A stretch of 64,000 nt of DNA from Halomonas stenophila. Its GTDB lineage: Bacteria; Pseudomonadota; Gammaproteobacteria; Pseudomonadales; Halomonadaceae. The translations under genes and the position numbers were made by a program. Numbering within the stretch: position 1 is the first letter of the stretch; the number at the start of each line of letters is the position of its first letter. Positions 9,127 through 17,086 of the stretch are shown one piece after another. Below the pieces are notes generated by a model. The model searched no databases and was not told the origin of the DNA. It saw only the letters and a list, made by a program, of their open reading frames with translations. The stretch covers positions 147,647-211,646 of the forward strand of contig NZ_JACHXR010000003.1 in the NCBI RefSeq assembly GCF_014192275.1. The letters are read 5' to 3'.

Positions 9127-10302
9127 CTAGCCCGACATGTCGATCGAGGCCAGCAACTCGTTCAAGAATAATAGACCTTGGGGGGAGGCTTGTAGCCTGG
9201 TGGCGTCTTCCACGAGAAGTCCTTTTTTGCGGGCGGCGGCGAGGCGGTCGAGCAGCACCGGCGCGGGACGTCCCGTCGTGTCCCGCCAGTCGGACAGCGG
9301 CACCCCCTCGGTCAGGCGCAGGGCGTTCATGGCGAACTCCAGCGGCAGCTCCTCGGGGTCGATCGCCTCACGGCCCGCCACGAAGCCTCGAGGGTCGTGC
9401 CGTCGACGCAGGTAGGCATCGGGTTGACGGGTCTTCCAGCGCCGTTCGATGGCATGCCCCCCCGTTCCAGGCATACTCACCTTGCCATGCGCCCCGGCAC
9501 CGATGCCCAGGTAATCACCGAAGCGCCAGTAGTTCAGGTTATGGCGGGCACGGCATCCGGCACGTGCATAGGCGGAGATCTCGTAGCGAGCGAAGCCGGC
9601 AGCCTGCAGCCGCTCGTGGCCCAGATCCTGGATGTCCCATAGTACCTCCTCCCGAGGCAGGACGGGCGGATGGGAATGGAACTCGGTGTTGGGCTCGAGC
9701 GTCAGTTGGTACCAGGACAGGTGCTCCGGGCCAAGCGCCAGCGCCCGCTCCAGATCATCCAGGGCCAGGGCGGGAGTCTGGCCGGGCAGGCCATGCATCA
9801 GGTCGAGATTGAGGTTATCGAAGCCAGCCTCACGGGCCTCCTCGAATGCCACCATGGCATCGTGGCCGGAGTGGATACGCCCCAGGGCGGTCAACTGGGC
9901 GTCCTGGAAACTCTGCACGCCCAGCGACAGGCGGTTGATGCCGGCCTGCCGATAGCCGTCGAAACGGCCACGCTCGAGGGTGCCGGGATTGGCCTCCAGG
10001 GTGATCTCGATGTCGGCGGCCAGCGGCAACCGCTCGGCGACGGCGTCGAGCAGGTCGCGGTAGAAGGCCGGTGACATCAGGCTCGGCGTGCCTCCCCCGA
10101 TAAAGACACTCACCAGCTCCCGCCCGGTCACCAGCGGCAGATCCGCGTCCAGATCGGCAATCAACGCCGCCAGATACGGCCGCTCCGGCAGCTCGGTGGC
10201 GCGCCCCACGCCATGAGAGTTGAAGTCACAATAGGGGCACTTGCGCACGCACCAGGGCACATGCACATAGAGGGCGAGCGGTGGCAAGGCCGTGGTGCTC
10301 AT
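9127..10302 (-). CDS. hemW: Radical SAM heme chaperone HemW
   Basis: HemW (formerly called a coproporphyrinogen III oxidase) binds heme and an iron-sulfur cluster and delivers heme to proteins. The 391-residue product starts with the radical SAM site YVHVPWCVRKCPYCDFNS (Cys18, Cys22, Cys25). The glycine-rich motif FIGGGTPSLM and the SAM-binding segment ITLEANPGT follow, and the C-terminal HemN-like domain is complete. The first cysteine is preceded by a proline-rich lead typical of HemW rather than HemN. The gene overlaps the end of rdgB by 4 bp (ATGA), so the two are translationally coupled, a common pairing in gammaproteobacteria. Confidence 0.95.
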   Translation of the reverse strand: MSTTALPPLALYVHVPWCVRKCPYCDFNSHGVGRATELPERPYLAALIADLDADLPLVTGRELVSVFIGGGTPSLMSPAFYRDLLDAVAERLPLAADIEITLEANPGTLERGRFDGYRQAGINRLSLGVQSFQDAQLTALGRIHSGHDAMVAFEEAREAGFDNLNLDLMHGLPGQTPALALDDLERALALGPEHLSWYQLTLEPNTEFHSHPPVLPREEVLWDIQDLGHERLQAAGFARYEISAYARAGCRARHNLNYWRFGDYLGIGAGAHGKVSMPGTGGHAIERRWKTRQPDAYLRRRHDPRGFVAGREAIDPEELPLEFAMNALRLTEGVPLSDWRDTTGRPAPVLLDRLAAARKKGLLVEDATRLQASPQGLLFLNELLASIDMSG

Positions 10303-10904
10303 GCCAGCGACCCGGCGGACAGCGACTCGCAGAGGGCGCGAAGAGCACGCCCGCGATGGCTGCGGCGATTCTTTTCCTCGGCGGACAATTGGGCCGCGGT
10401 CATGTCCAGCTCGCGGATCCAGAACACGGGGTCATAGCCGAAGCCCCCTTCCCCCCTTGGGGCGGTGAGGATCTCCCCCTCCCAGCTGCGTTGGACGATC
10501 AGTGGCACGGGATCCTCGGCATGACGGAGCAACACCAGCACGCACCAGTAGCGAGCGGTGCGCTTGGCGTCGGGCACCTCGCTCAGGGCATCCAGCAAGC
10601 GGCGAGTGTTGCGCCCATCATCTCGCGGCTCACCGGCAAAACGCGCTGAATGGATACCGGGTCGGCCCTGCAGGGCATCCACGGCCAGCCCCGAGTCATC
10701 GGCCAGGGCCGGCAGTCCACTGATACGGGCGGCCTCACGGGCCTTGAGCAGGGCATTCTCGACGAAGGTCAGCCCAGTCTCCTCGACCTCGGTCACGGCG
10801 AAATCCGACTGGGGCCGAACATCGACGCCAAGGGGGGCAAGCAGTTGGTCGAATTCGCGTAGCTTGCCGGGATTACCGCTCGCCAGCACCAGTCTCGTCA
10901 TCAT
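10299..10904 (-). CDS. rdgB: XTP/dITP diphosphatase (non-canonical purine NTP pyrophosphatase)
   Basis: RdgB hydrolyses dITP and XTP to their monophosphates and so keeps deaminated purines out of DNA and RNA. The 201-residue protein starts MMTRLVLASGNPGKLREFDQ, with the conserved SGNPGK substrate-binding motif, and has ALADDSGLAVDAL (metal and base site) and GFGYDPVFW further on, all diagnostic. Two ATG codons in tandem (10904 and 10901) could each start it. It is the first gene of an rdgB-hemW pair transcribed leftward. Confidence 0.96.
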   Translation of the reverse strand: MMTRLVLASGNPGKLREFDQLLAPLGVDVRPQSDFAVTEVEETGLTFVENALLKAREAARISGLPALADDSGLAVDALQGRPGIHSARFAGEPRDDGRNTRRLLDALSEVPDAKRTARYWCVLVLLRHAEDPVPLIVQRSWEGEILTAPRGEGGFGYDPVFWIRELDMTAAQLSAEEKNRRSHRGRALRALCESLSAGSLA

Positions 10905-11304
10905 GGCAGCACCTTGGTTGGATTGTTGCGGGCCAAGTCTACGCGAGCCGGCAACCAGGGAGGAGGGAGAACGTAAAAGAACAAGTACGAATCGGAATCG
11001 TTCAATTTCACTATGGATAAGGATTAAATACTGTAGGACAAGTTATCCACAAGGGTATGGTTTATCTAATGCTTCTGGAAGTATATCTCTGGTGGAAAGG
11101 GGCGAAAAACTGATTTAAACTTCTGATTTCATGGAGTAAAAAGTATAGTTAACATCGAAGAGAACTAAGCGGGCGACATCATATAACGAAAAGTTAGTTA
11201 CATGTTTTTACATTGCATCCGACACTCATAACTGGCAGACGACATTGCCCAAGGAATTCATCGGTCGAGGTGATGGTTATCGTCACAGATGCTGAGGTTA
11301 CACC
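10905..11304. other. AT-rich intergenic region before the CsgD/VpsT-like gene
   Basis: These 400 bp hold no convincing gene. By eye the stretch is much richer in A and T than the surrounding coding DNA. It contains one perfect DnaA box TTATCCACA at 11043-11051, and a TGGC/TTGC pair at 11233-11248 whose spacing is one base too long for a sigma54 promoter. The promoter of the LuxR-type regulator must lie here, but I cannot identify it. Its base composition suggests foreign origin or a regulatory region kept AT-rich for nucleoid-protein control. Confidence 0.6.
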
Positions 11305-11982
11305 ATGGTCCAGGATAAACGCCAAATACTGCTGGTGACCGAGTCCAACCCCCAGTCACAGCTCTTCACCGACTACTTGCACCAGCAGCTCGAGTGCCCT
11401 GTGGGGGTCGTGGCACCAGGCACGGCCTGGAAGCCCAGGGAAAACAATGGGGATGTCCTGGTGCTCCTGGACGCGGACCACATGGACGAAGCCTCCATGC
11501 AGGCCTGGCAGACCCATCGAGCCGAGCACCCCAATATTTCCCTGGCTGCCTTCAACCTGCGGGATGAGGATCATGCTGTCGAGACCCTGTCCGGCATGCA
11601 CCTCCAGGGCATCTTCTATCGCAATGACCCGCTTCCCCTGATTTGCAAGGGTCTGTCCACTCTGCTGGATGGTCAGTTATGGATGTCACGGCAGCTGATG
11701 GCACGCATGCTCGAATTCTATCGTCGCCACCAGATCAATGCCTACCGACCGGCCTGCGGCCTGACTCAGCGGGAACTGGAAATCATCGGCCTGCTCGGGT
11801 CCGGCGCATCCAATATGGAAATCGCCGATCGGCTCTTCGTCAGTGAGCATACCGTCAAGTCTCACCTCTACAATATCTTCAAGAAGATAGAAGTACATAA
11901 TCGGCTGCAAGCCGTCAACTGGGCAAGACAGAACCTGGGGACCCCCCCTCCGTTGACCGAACGACGATCCAACTGCAAGTAA
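11305..11982 (+). CDS. CsgD/VpsT-type LuxR-family biofilm regulator
   Basis: The 225-residue protein has a receiver-like N-terminal domain (about 5-115; QILLVTESNPQSQLFTDYL) and a LuxR-type helix-turn-helix at the C-terminus (GLTQRELEIIGLLGSGASNM then SEHTVKSHLYNIFKKIEVHN). The match to CsgD and VpsT runs along the whole length. Residues 126-129 read WMSR, which fits the W[FLM][TS]R c-di-GMP-binding motif known from VpsT; CsgD has a different sequence there. VpsT and CsgD control biofilm matrix and curli genes. No csgBAC genes are present, but a Fap-like fibre locus starts 1.8 kb downstream, so that is the probable target. Regulation of that locus is inference. Confidence 0.85.
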   Translation: MVQDKRQILLVTESNPQSQLFTDYLHQQLECPVGVVAPGTAWKPRENNGDVLVLLDADHMDEASMQAWQTHRAEHPNISLAAFNLRDEDHAVETLSGMHLQGIFYRNDPLPLICKGLSTLLDGQLWMSRQLMARMLEFYRRHQINAYRPACGLTQRELEIIGLLGSGASNMEIADRLFVSEHTVKSHLYNIFKKIEVHNRLQAVNWARQNLGTPPPLTERRSNCK

Positions 11983-12096
11983 TGCTTATCAATCAGAAAA
12001 ATCATGGAAGCATCGATGAAAAGAGATGCTATTTTGATGTCTATTGCGCTCGGAACCGTGTTTTCCTTTACTTGACGAAAAGTCAAAGGATGAGTA

Positions 12097-13536
12097 ATGA
12101 AGACACTAGACAACATCTTGATCATAGGAAAAGGGGCGATTAAGGAAAAAACGATCAGCCAACTTTCAAGCTTGGGATGGTCGCCACATCAGATAGAATG
12201 CATCAGAGCAGCTACCAAAATCCCCAAGGATGACCTTCCTCTGGTTGGGCTGTTTGTTTTTGAGTCACAGGCCCCTTATTTATCCAGTGAAATCGAAAAT
12301 TTCATCAATGAAGGCAAGACACGCTGGATCGCCATTATTGATATAAAATTAATTAAAAACAATGACATACGTCAATCTGTCGGGCGGCTTTTCTGCGCAT
12401 TTCATGTGACACCAATCGACATCAATAGACTCCATTTTACTTTGGAAAGTCTTCGAGACATTGCTGATCTTGCAAGTTCATCATCTTGCCAAAGTGAAGT
12501 AGGGAAAAGCGAGTGCCAGATGGTGGGTAACAGTCCCATCATGAAGGAGCTCTTCAAGACCATACACAAGGTGGCTGTTGTCGATGCTCCGGTGTTCATC
12601 CAGGGAGAATCAGGCACCGGCAAGGAGCTGACTGCCCGCGCCATCCATGACGAATCGTCCCGAGCAGGGCATCCCTTCAATGCCGTTAACTGTGGAGCCT
12701 TGCCTACTAACCTTATCCAGTCGGAACTGTTCGGCCATGAAAAGGGCGCTTTTACCGGGGCGAGTCAGCGCAAGATCGGCATCATAGAGAACACCGAGGG
12801 CGGAACTCTGTTCCTCGACGAGATCGGCGATCTCCCTCTGGAACTACAGGTAAACCTGCTGCGGTTCCTCGAAAATCATACGATACAGCGGGTCGGTGGC
12901 CTGAAGGAAATCGAGGTTGACGTTCGCGTCCTCGCGGCCACCCATGTGGACCTGGAGAAAGCCGTCGAGAAGGGCAGCTTCCGAGAAGACCTTTACCACA
13001 GGCTCAATGTCCTGCAGGTCAGGATTCCACCGCTGAGGATGCGTGGCGAGGATATCGAGGTCCTCGCCCACCACTTCTTCCACCAGTTTGCCAATGAAAA
13101 GTCCTTGCAAGTGACAGGCTTCAACAAGGAAAGCCTGGCGCTGATGCGCCTGTATGAATGGCCAGGAAACATTCGCGAGCTTATCAATCGTGTACGACGT
13201 GCCATGATCATGTGCGATCATCACCTGATCCGCCCTACCGACCTTGGGCTGGAGAGGCGTCACTGTGCTTCACGGCATGCCGAGAGTCTCGAGGAAGCCC
13301 GCGACATCGCCGAACGGGGCGTCGTGCTGGCGTCGCTGACTCGGAACAGCTTCAACATACAGCATGCCGCCCGAGAACTTGGCATATCTCGAGTGACCCT
13401 CTATCGTTTGATGGAGAAACACAAGGTCAACCGGGCAAGCGAGGCTCAAGGACCAAAAGGAAAAGTTGAGGGTGGGACACCGAGGGAGGCTCCCAATGTG
13501 CTTCACCTCTCTTCGCTCAAGAAAGGGCCATCATAG
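12097..13536 (+). CDS. VpsR-like sigma54-dependent transcriptional activator
   Basis: This is a bacterial enhancer-binding protein of 479 residues. The N-terminal domain (about 1-130) resembles the degenerate receiver of VpsR, with no obvious phospho-acceptor Asp. The central AAA+ domain has Walker A GESGTGKE, the sigma54-contacting loop GAFTGA and Walker B GGTLFLDEIGDLPL; the C-terminal Fis-type HTH reads HAARELGISRVTLYRLMEKH. Unlike V. cholerae VpsR, GAFTGA is intact, so it should act with RNA polymerase-sigma54. The ATG follows AAGGA. An inverted repeat TTGAC-N5-GTCAA (12072-12086) lies just before the start. The first 450 bp are AT-rich compared with neighbours. The likely targets are the -24/-12 sites flanking the fibre genes. 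Confidence 0.88.
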   Translation: MKTLDNILIIGKGAIKEKTISQLSSLGWSPHQIECIRAATKIPKDDLPLVGLFVFESQAPYLSSEIENFINEGKTRWIAIIDIKLIKNNDIRQSVGRLFCAFHVTPIDINRLHFTLESLRDIADLASSSSCQSEVGKSECQMVGNSPIMKELFKTIHKVAVVDAPVFIQGESGTGKELTARAIHDESSRAGHPFNAVNCGALPTNLIQSELFGHEKGAFTGASQRKIGIIENTEGGTLFLDEIGDLPLELQVNLLRFLENHTIQRVGGLKEIEVDVRVLAATHVDLEKAVEKGSFREDLYHRLNVLQVRIPPLRMRGEDIEVLAHHFFHQFANEKSLQVTGFNKESLALMRLYEWPGNIRELINRVRRAMIMCDHHLIRPTDLGLERRHCASRHAESLEEARDIAERGVVLASLTRNSFNIQHAARELGISRVTLYRLMEKHKVNRASEAQGPKGKVEGGTPREAPNVLHLSSLKKGPS

Positions 13537-13585
13537 CATGTTGAATGCAGCCTTCCCGCACCAGCAATATCTCGACGTTTCTTCC

Positions 13586-13600
13586 TGGCAGCCATATGGC
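13586..13600 (+). promoter_or_regulatory. Putative sigma54 promoter before the FapF-like gene
   Basis: The sequence TGGCAGCCATATGGC has GG at 13587-13588 and GC at 13599-13600, exactly the spacing of the consensus TGGCAC-N5-TTGC; the -12 element has one mismatch (TGGC for TTGC). A start near 13612 would give a leader of about 170 nt before the gene at 13782. The neighbouring sigma54 activator supports it, but one match of this quality can occur by chance in GC-rich DNA. Confidence 0.4.
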
Positions 13601-13781
13601 CTCGCAGTAGCAGATGAGGGGGCAATGCCCCTCGACCCGAAAAGTTGACATCTCCGGCTCGATCCTGTGCCGTCGAGGGACTACCCTAGAAAATCACGGT
13701 GTGCGTGAACCCGAAAATGACAAGGAGTCGTGAATAACTTTCAATTTTTTATCTTTAACCAAGGGAATAGGGAACGCGATA

Positions 13782-14849
13782 ATGATGTTCGATCTCAAGA
13801 AGCTTACCCTCGCCTGTAGCCTGATCCCCCTGACAATCTCGGGCCATGCCACCGCCCAATCGTCGGGAGAGGGCACCATTCAGCCAGTCGGGCAGCGTCC
13901 ACCGCCCACACGGGAGGCACCCGAAGTCCAGGCGATCCCGGATATCGGCGGTGTCTTGACGCCCAAGGGCCGTCTCGTGCTCGAACCTGAATTCCAGTAC
14001 TCCCATGCCAGCGTCAACCGCCTGACGTTCCGAGGGGTGGAAATCCTCGAGACCCTGCAAATCGGTCTATTGACCGCCGATGATATCGATCGGGATACCT
14101 TTACCGCTGCCGTCACCGGCCGCCTGGGGGTCACCGACCGTCTGGAACTTGAGCTACGCGTCCCTTATCTTTACCGGGACGATACGGAAGCCAATGAGCT
14201 TGAGGAACCTCCATTCAGGCTCGAGCGAAATCGGACCGGCAACCATCTCGGCGATATCGAGCTGGCCGCCCATTACCAGATCAACAGTGGCGAAGATGGA
14301 GTCCCTTTCTTTGTCGGTAACCTGCGTTACAAGTCGACTACTGGCCAGGGTCCCTTTGATGTCGACCGTGACGCCAATGGCATCGAGGAAGAGCTCGCCA
14401 CGGGCTCCGGCTTTCATTCCATCGAACCCAGCCTGACGGTGCTCTACCCTTCGGCGCCGGCGGTCTACTTCGCCAACCTGGGCTACCAGTTCCACCTCGA
14501 GGACGATGTCAACGAGCAAGTCGGTGAGGCCGAGGTCGAGGAGGTCGATCCGGGCGACGCCGTTCGACTGAGCTTCGGCATGGCCTACTCCATCAATCCC
14601 AGGACCTCTTTCACCCTAGGCTACAAGAACGATTTCATCGACGAGACCGAGACGACCTTTTCCGGCGAAACGGGCAATTCAGTGACGGGAGAATCCGGCA
14701 GTCTGAACGTGGGGTCGATGCTGCTGGGCTGGTCCTATCAGTTCAACCAGGATGCGGCACTCAACGTGGGCCTGGAACTCGGCGTTACCGATGATGCACC
14801 CGATACCGTCCTGACGTTGCGGGCCCCCTTCGGCATGAACGTCTTCTGA
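13782..14849 (+). CDS. FapF-like outer-membrane beta-barrel (amyloid export pore)
   Basis: The 355-residue protein has a cleavable signal peptide (about residues 1-26, ending HATAQS) followed by a short proline-rich region and a long array of alternating beta strands. Segments such as GRLVLEPEFQYSHASVNRL, RDTFTAAVTGRLGVTDRLEL and ATGSGFHSIEPSLTVLYPS match what I know of Pseudomonas FapF, the trimeric barrel that exports amyloid subunits; the end DAPDTVLTLRAPFGM is typical of a final strand. The N-terminal coiled coil of Pseudomonas FapF seems reduced. It is convergent with the other fibre genes and preceded by a sigma54-like site. It could alternatively be another barrel transporter, but its neighbours favour FapF. 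Confidence 0.75.
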   Translation: MMFDLKKLTLACSLIPLTISGHATAQSSGEGTIQPVGQRPPPTREAPEVQAIPDIGGVLTPKGRLVLEPEFQYSHASVNRLTFRGVEILETLQIGLLTADDIDRDTFTAAVTGRLGVTDRLELELRVPYLYRDDTEANELEEPPFRLERNRTGNHLGDIELAAHYQINSGEDGVPFFVGNLRYKSTTGQGPFDVDRDANGIEEELATGSGFHSIEPSLTVLYPSAPAVYFANLGYQFHLEDDVNEQVGEAEVEEVDPGDAVRLSFGMAYSINPRTSFTLGYKNDFIDETETTFSGETGNSVTGESGSLNVGSMLLGWSYQFNQDAALNVGLELGVTDDAPDTVLTLRAPFGMNVF

Positions 14850-14943
14850 ATCCAGACAGGCAACAGTTTCATGGCTCTTGTAGTCATATGTAGGGAGGTA
14901 GGGGCTGGCTCGGCCCCTGCCAACCCCATTCGAAGCATCCTAT

Positions 14944-15007
14944 CCTGCCAATCAGACCTCCTGCTAGTCAGCCCTCCTGCCAATAAGACCTGCTACTGGC
15001 CGGTGGC
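14944..15007. repeat. Two imperfect 32-bp tandem repeats between convergent fibre genes
   Basis: CCTGCCAAT recurs at 14944 and 14976, each followed by a similar AGACC and TGCTA pattern. A short GGGGC/GCCCC inverted repeat lies upstream near 14902-14918. The region separates the convergent ends of the FapF-like gene and the 237-residue gene and may hold a bidirectional terminator. Confidence 0.4.
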
Positions 15008-15030
15008 AGTGGGGCCATCCAGCCACTCCC

Positions 15031-15744
15031 TCAGCGAACGATACCCTGCAGGGAATTGAGGATTCTGGCCTTCTGCTGTGCCGCTTTCAGTTCGCCGATA
15101 TTGTTGACATATACCCCGATATCGACCTTGTTCTGGATGTTCTGCCCAGAGGCCGTGGTCGCCAGAGTGCTGACGATGGCCTGGCGCGTGATGCTGTGCA
15201 GTACCGCGGTACTGCCGATACCTCCCGGACCATCGATCACGATACCGGAGAAGTCGGTGAGCCCGGAGAGATCGAGTCTGCCACCTCCAATGCTGCTTCC
15301 GGCCAAGTTGTCGCTCGGCGAGCGAGTCGACGTAGAGGTCGTCGTTCCTGGGGATGAACCAGGGCCCACCTGGGTGACGGCACTACTGCCCGCGTTGCTC
15401 AGGGTCTGGGATAGGACCTCCATACCGGCGTTGCGAAAGGCCACCTCGGTCTCGTAACGAATGGTGTTATTGATCAGGGTGGTCAGCTTCGCCCCGAAAT
15501 CCAGTTCCATCCCCCCCAGGTTGAAGCCACCTCGCAGGGTGGCCAGTCTGTCCTCGGGGATAACCACGCCACGCCGGTAGATAGCGGGTTCGTCTGATTG
15601 AACACCTTGCACTGCATGGACGAAGGTGGTTGCCGCCAAAGCAGGCGATACCCCCGTCGGGGCCAGGGATGCGGCCCCGACCAACAGCACGGCAGACAGA
15701 ACCCCCAGGGAGCCTGCTCGCCGTCGTACTGCTTGTGCGTTCAT
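15031..15744 (-). CDS. Secreted protein of the Fap-like locus (possible FapE-type component)
   Basis: The 237-residue product has a signal peptide (about 1-38, ending SPALA-AT). It then has an acidic segment with IPEDRLATLRGGFNLGGMEL, a region rich in Ser, Thr and Gly (about 118-150), and a C-terminal part rich in beta-forming and Asn residues (TTASGQNIQNKVDIGVYVNN). There are no cysteines. AAGGAG lies 9 bp before the ATG. It is the last gene of a leftward operon with the glycine-rich, FapA-like and FapD-like genes. I do not recognise the family with certainty; from position it could be a FapE-like minor subunit or an assembly factor. Confidence 0.6.
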   Translation of the reverse strand: MNAQAVRRRAGSLGVLSAVLLVGAASLAPTGVSPALAATTFVHAVQGVQSDEPAIYRRGVVIPEDRLATLRGGFNLGGMELDFGAKLTTLINNTIRYETEVAFRNAGMEVLSQTLSNAGSSAVTQVGPGSSPGTTTSTSTRSPSDNLAGSSIGGGRLDLSGLTDFSGIVIDGPGGIGSTAVLHSITRQAIVSTLATTASGQNIQNKVDIGVYVNNIGELKAAQQKARILNSLQGIVR

Positions 15745-15764
15745 GGTCGGTAACTCCTTGGTGA

Positions 15765-16481
15765 TTACCTACCCAATTCGATACTGCCCGGTAGCGAGAG
15801 CAGGTTGGCGCCGAGGTTATAGCGCTGAACCCCTTCCTCGATAGGCGAGACAGGTCGGACACGCCAGTCACGCTCGCTGTTGAAATGGTTCTGAGCCACG
15901 TCCAGATCGGCCCGAGCACCGAGAACCGTACCGGTCCACAGCGTCTCGAACATCTCCTTCGGGACCACGACGGTTCCCGCCGCCGGGTCGCCGACAAGGA
16001 CATTCCGGTCATCCACGCCCTTGACGACCACGAAGTGCTTGTAACCGCCGGTATTGACCAGGGTGATGGCGGGCACGCCGATGCGCATGAAGTCATTCAG
16101 GGAAATCTCGAAGCCATCGGAGTCGAGTCCCTGGGCATCCAGATAGCGCTTCATGTCCAGCATGGAAAACCCGTAGGTCTGGATCTGATCCCGGTCTCCC
16201 TCACGAATCATCGCCTCGAAGACCTCGCCTTCCGTGGTTGGACGATCATAGTGATAGGTCAGCAGGGTCGCCACTGCCGCCGAGCCACAGCTGAAGTCGT
16301 ATTCCTGCCGAACCACTCTCTCCCAACTGATCTCCGACAGGCTCTTGGCCTCGACGTGGAAGGAGCCGAAGGGACTCGATATATTGACTTGGCCGGCTTC
16401 CGTGGAACCGACCCCACCGCCCCCCAACATGGCCAGCAGTACCACCAGCAGAAGGGGGGGAGCTTGTGAATCCTTCATCAT
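15765..16481 (-). CDS. FapD-like C39-family cysteine peptidase
   Basis: FapD is a C39 (bacteriocin-processing type) protease required for Fap amyloid secretion. This 238-residue protein has a signal or anchor segment (about 8-28) and then RQEYDFSCGSAAVATLLTYH, with oxyanion Gln59 and nucleophile Cys65. The catalytic His149 is in GYKHFVVVKGV and Asp165 in LVGDPAAGT, so the triad is complete. The C-terminal segment HFNSERDWRVRPVSPIEEGV also fits FapD. I chose the ATG at 16481 because GGAGG lies 10 bp upstream; the frame continues to a GTG at 16559 that overlaps the preceding stop codon. It has no ABC-transporter domain, unlike bacteriocin exporters of the C39 class. Confidence 0.82.
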   Translation of the reverse strand: MMKDSQAPPLLLVVLLAMLGGGGVGSTEAGQVNISSPFGSFHVEAKSLSEISWERVVRQEYDFSCGSAAVATLLTYHYDRPTTEGEVFEAMIREGDRDQIQTYGFSMLDMKRYLDAQGLDSDGFEISLNDFMRIGVPAITLVNTGGYKHFVVVKGVDDRNVLVGDPAAGTVVVPKEMFETLWTGTVLGARADLDVAQNHFNSERDWRVRPVSPIEEGVQRYNLGANLLSLPGSIELGR

Positions 16482-16555
16482 GGATTGTGTACCTCCAGCA
16501 CTCCTCATCAGAGACTCATGCCTGTTGATCGCTAGTGTCTCCCCCGACACGGGGA

Positions 16556-16978
16556 TCACGGGTTCTGGATATAGACGCTGATGCCGATGGCGTTATTGAC
16601 GGCGTTGGCGTTGCCCGTGATGTTGTTGAAGATCCCGGTGCCGCTGTAGTGGCCCATGGCCCCCTGTTCAAAGGTGATATCGCCGGTCATCATGTTGCCG
16701 TTGGTGACATTGAACCCGGAGCCGACGGTGATGGCGTCCATATCCTGGACGCTCTGGACATTGACCCGTTCGAGATGCACATTGACGCCATCCCGGCCAC
16801 GAGTCTGCCCCATCGCCTCGAGATCCATGCTCTGCAGGGCCTCGAAGCCCCCGCTCGCCGGTATGCCCCTTCCGGCCTCGTCGGCACCGGCATAGCCGAT
16901 CCCCGCCAGTCCCATTGACAACCCGACCAGGGACACCATGAATCGCTGCCTCAGCGGGATGCTCATGATTGCCTTCAT
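16556..16978 (-). CDS. Small secreted FapA-like protein of the fibre locus
   Basis: The 140-residue product has a signal peptide (about 1-31, ending GYAGA). The mature part is Asn-, Gly- and Thr-rich: GVNVHLERVNVQSVQDMDAI, then short beta-forming stretches and the end GISVYIQNP. This resembles the style of FapA, a periplasmic chaperone of Fap subunits, but similarity is by pattern only. The ribosome-binding site AAGGAGG, 7 bp before the ATG, is the strongest in the locus. It follows the glycine-rich gene after a 30-base hairpin and precedes the C39 peptidase gene. It could also be a minor fibre subunit or nucleator. Confidence 0.6.
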   Translation of the reverse strand: MKAIMSIPLRQRFMVSLVGLSMGLAGIGYAGADEAGRGIPASGGFEALQSMDLEAMGQTRGRDGVNVHLERVNVQSVQDMDAITVGSGFNVTNGNMMTGDITFEQGAMGHYSGTGIFNNITGNANAVNNAIGISVYIQNP

Positions 16979-17014
16979 CTCTTAGCCTCCTTCCAGCTTG
17001 CCCAAGCAGTGGAA

Positions 17015-17044
17015 GGAACCGGCGGAGCTCGCTCCGCCAGTTCC
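17015..17044 (-). terminator. Intercistronic stem-loop downstream of the glycine-rich gene
   Basis: GGAAC-C-GGCGGAG-CTCG-CTCCGCC-A-GTTCC forms a 12-bp stem with one internal C/A mismatch. No T-run follows on the minus strand, so it is more likely an mRNA-stabilising or partial-stop hairpin that lets the first gene (candidate main subunit) be made in excess over the downstream genes. Confidence 0.5.
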
Positions 17045-17086
17045 CGACCGTGACGGGACAACTCGGGCCCGTCCCTGGGCCTTCCC

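Noticed and set aside
11233..11248. TGGC ... TTGC pair before the CsgD/VpsT-like gene as a sigma54 promoter
   Set aside because: The spacing between GG and GC is one base longer than the strict sigma54 distance.
12004..12075. Possible 23-residue hydrophobic peptide between the two regulators (MEASMKRDAILMSIALG...)
   Set aside because: No good ribosome-binding site and too short to judge; may be worth checking only if ribosome profiling shows a signal.
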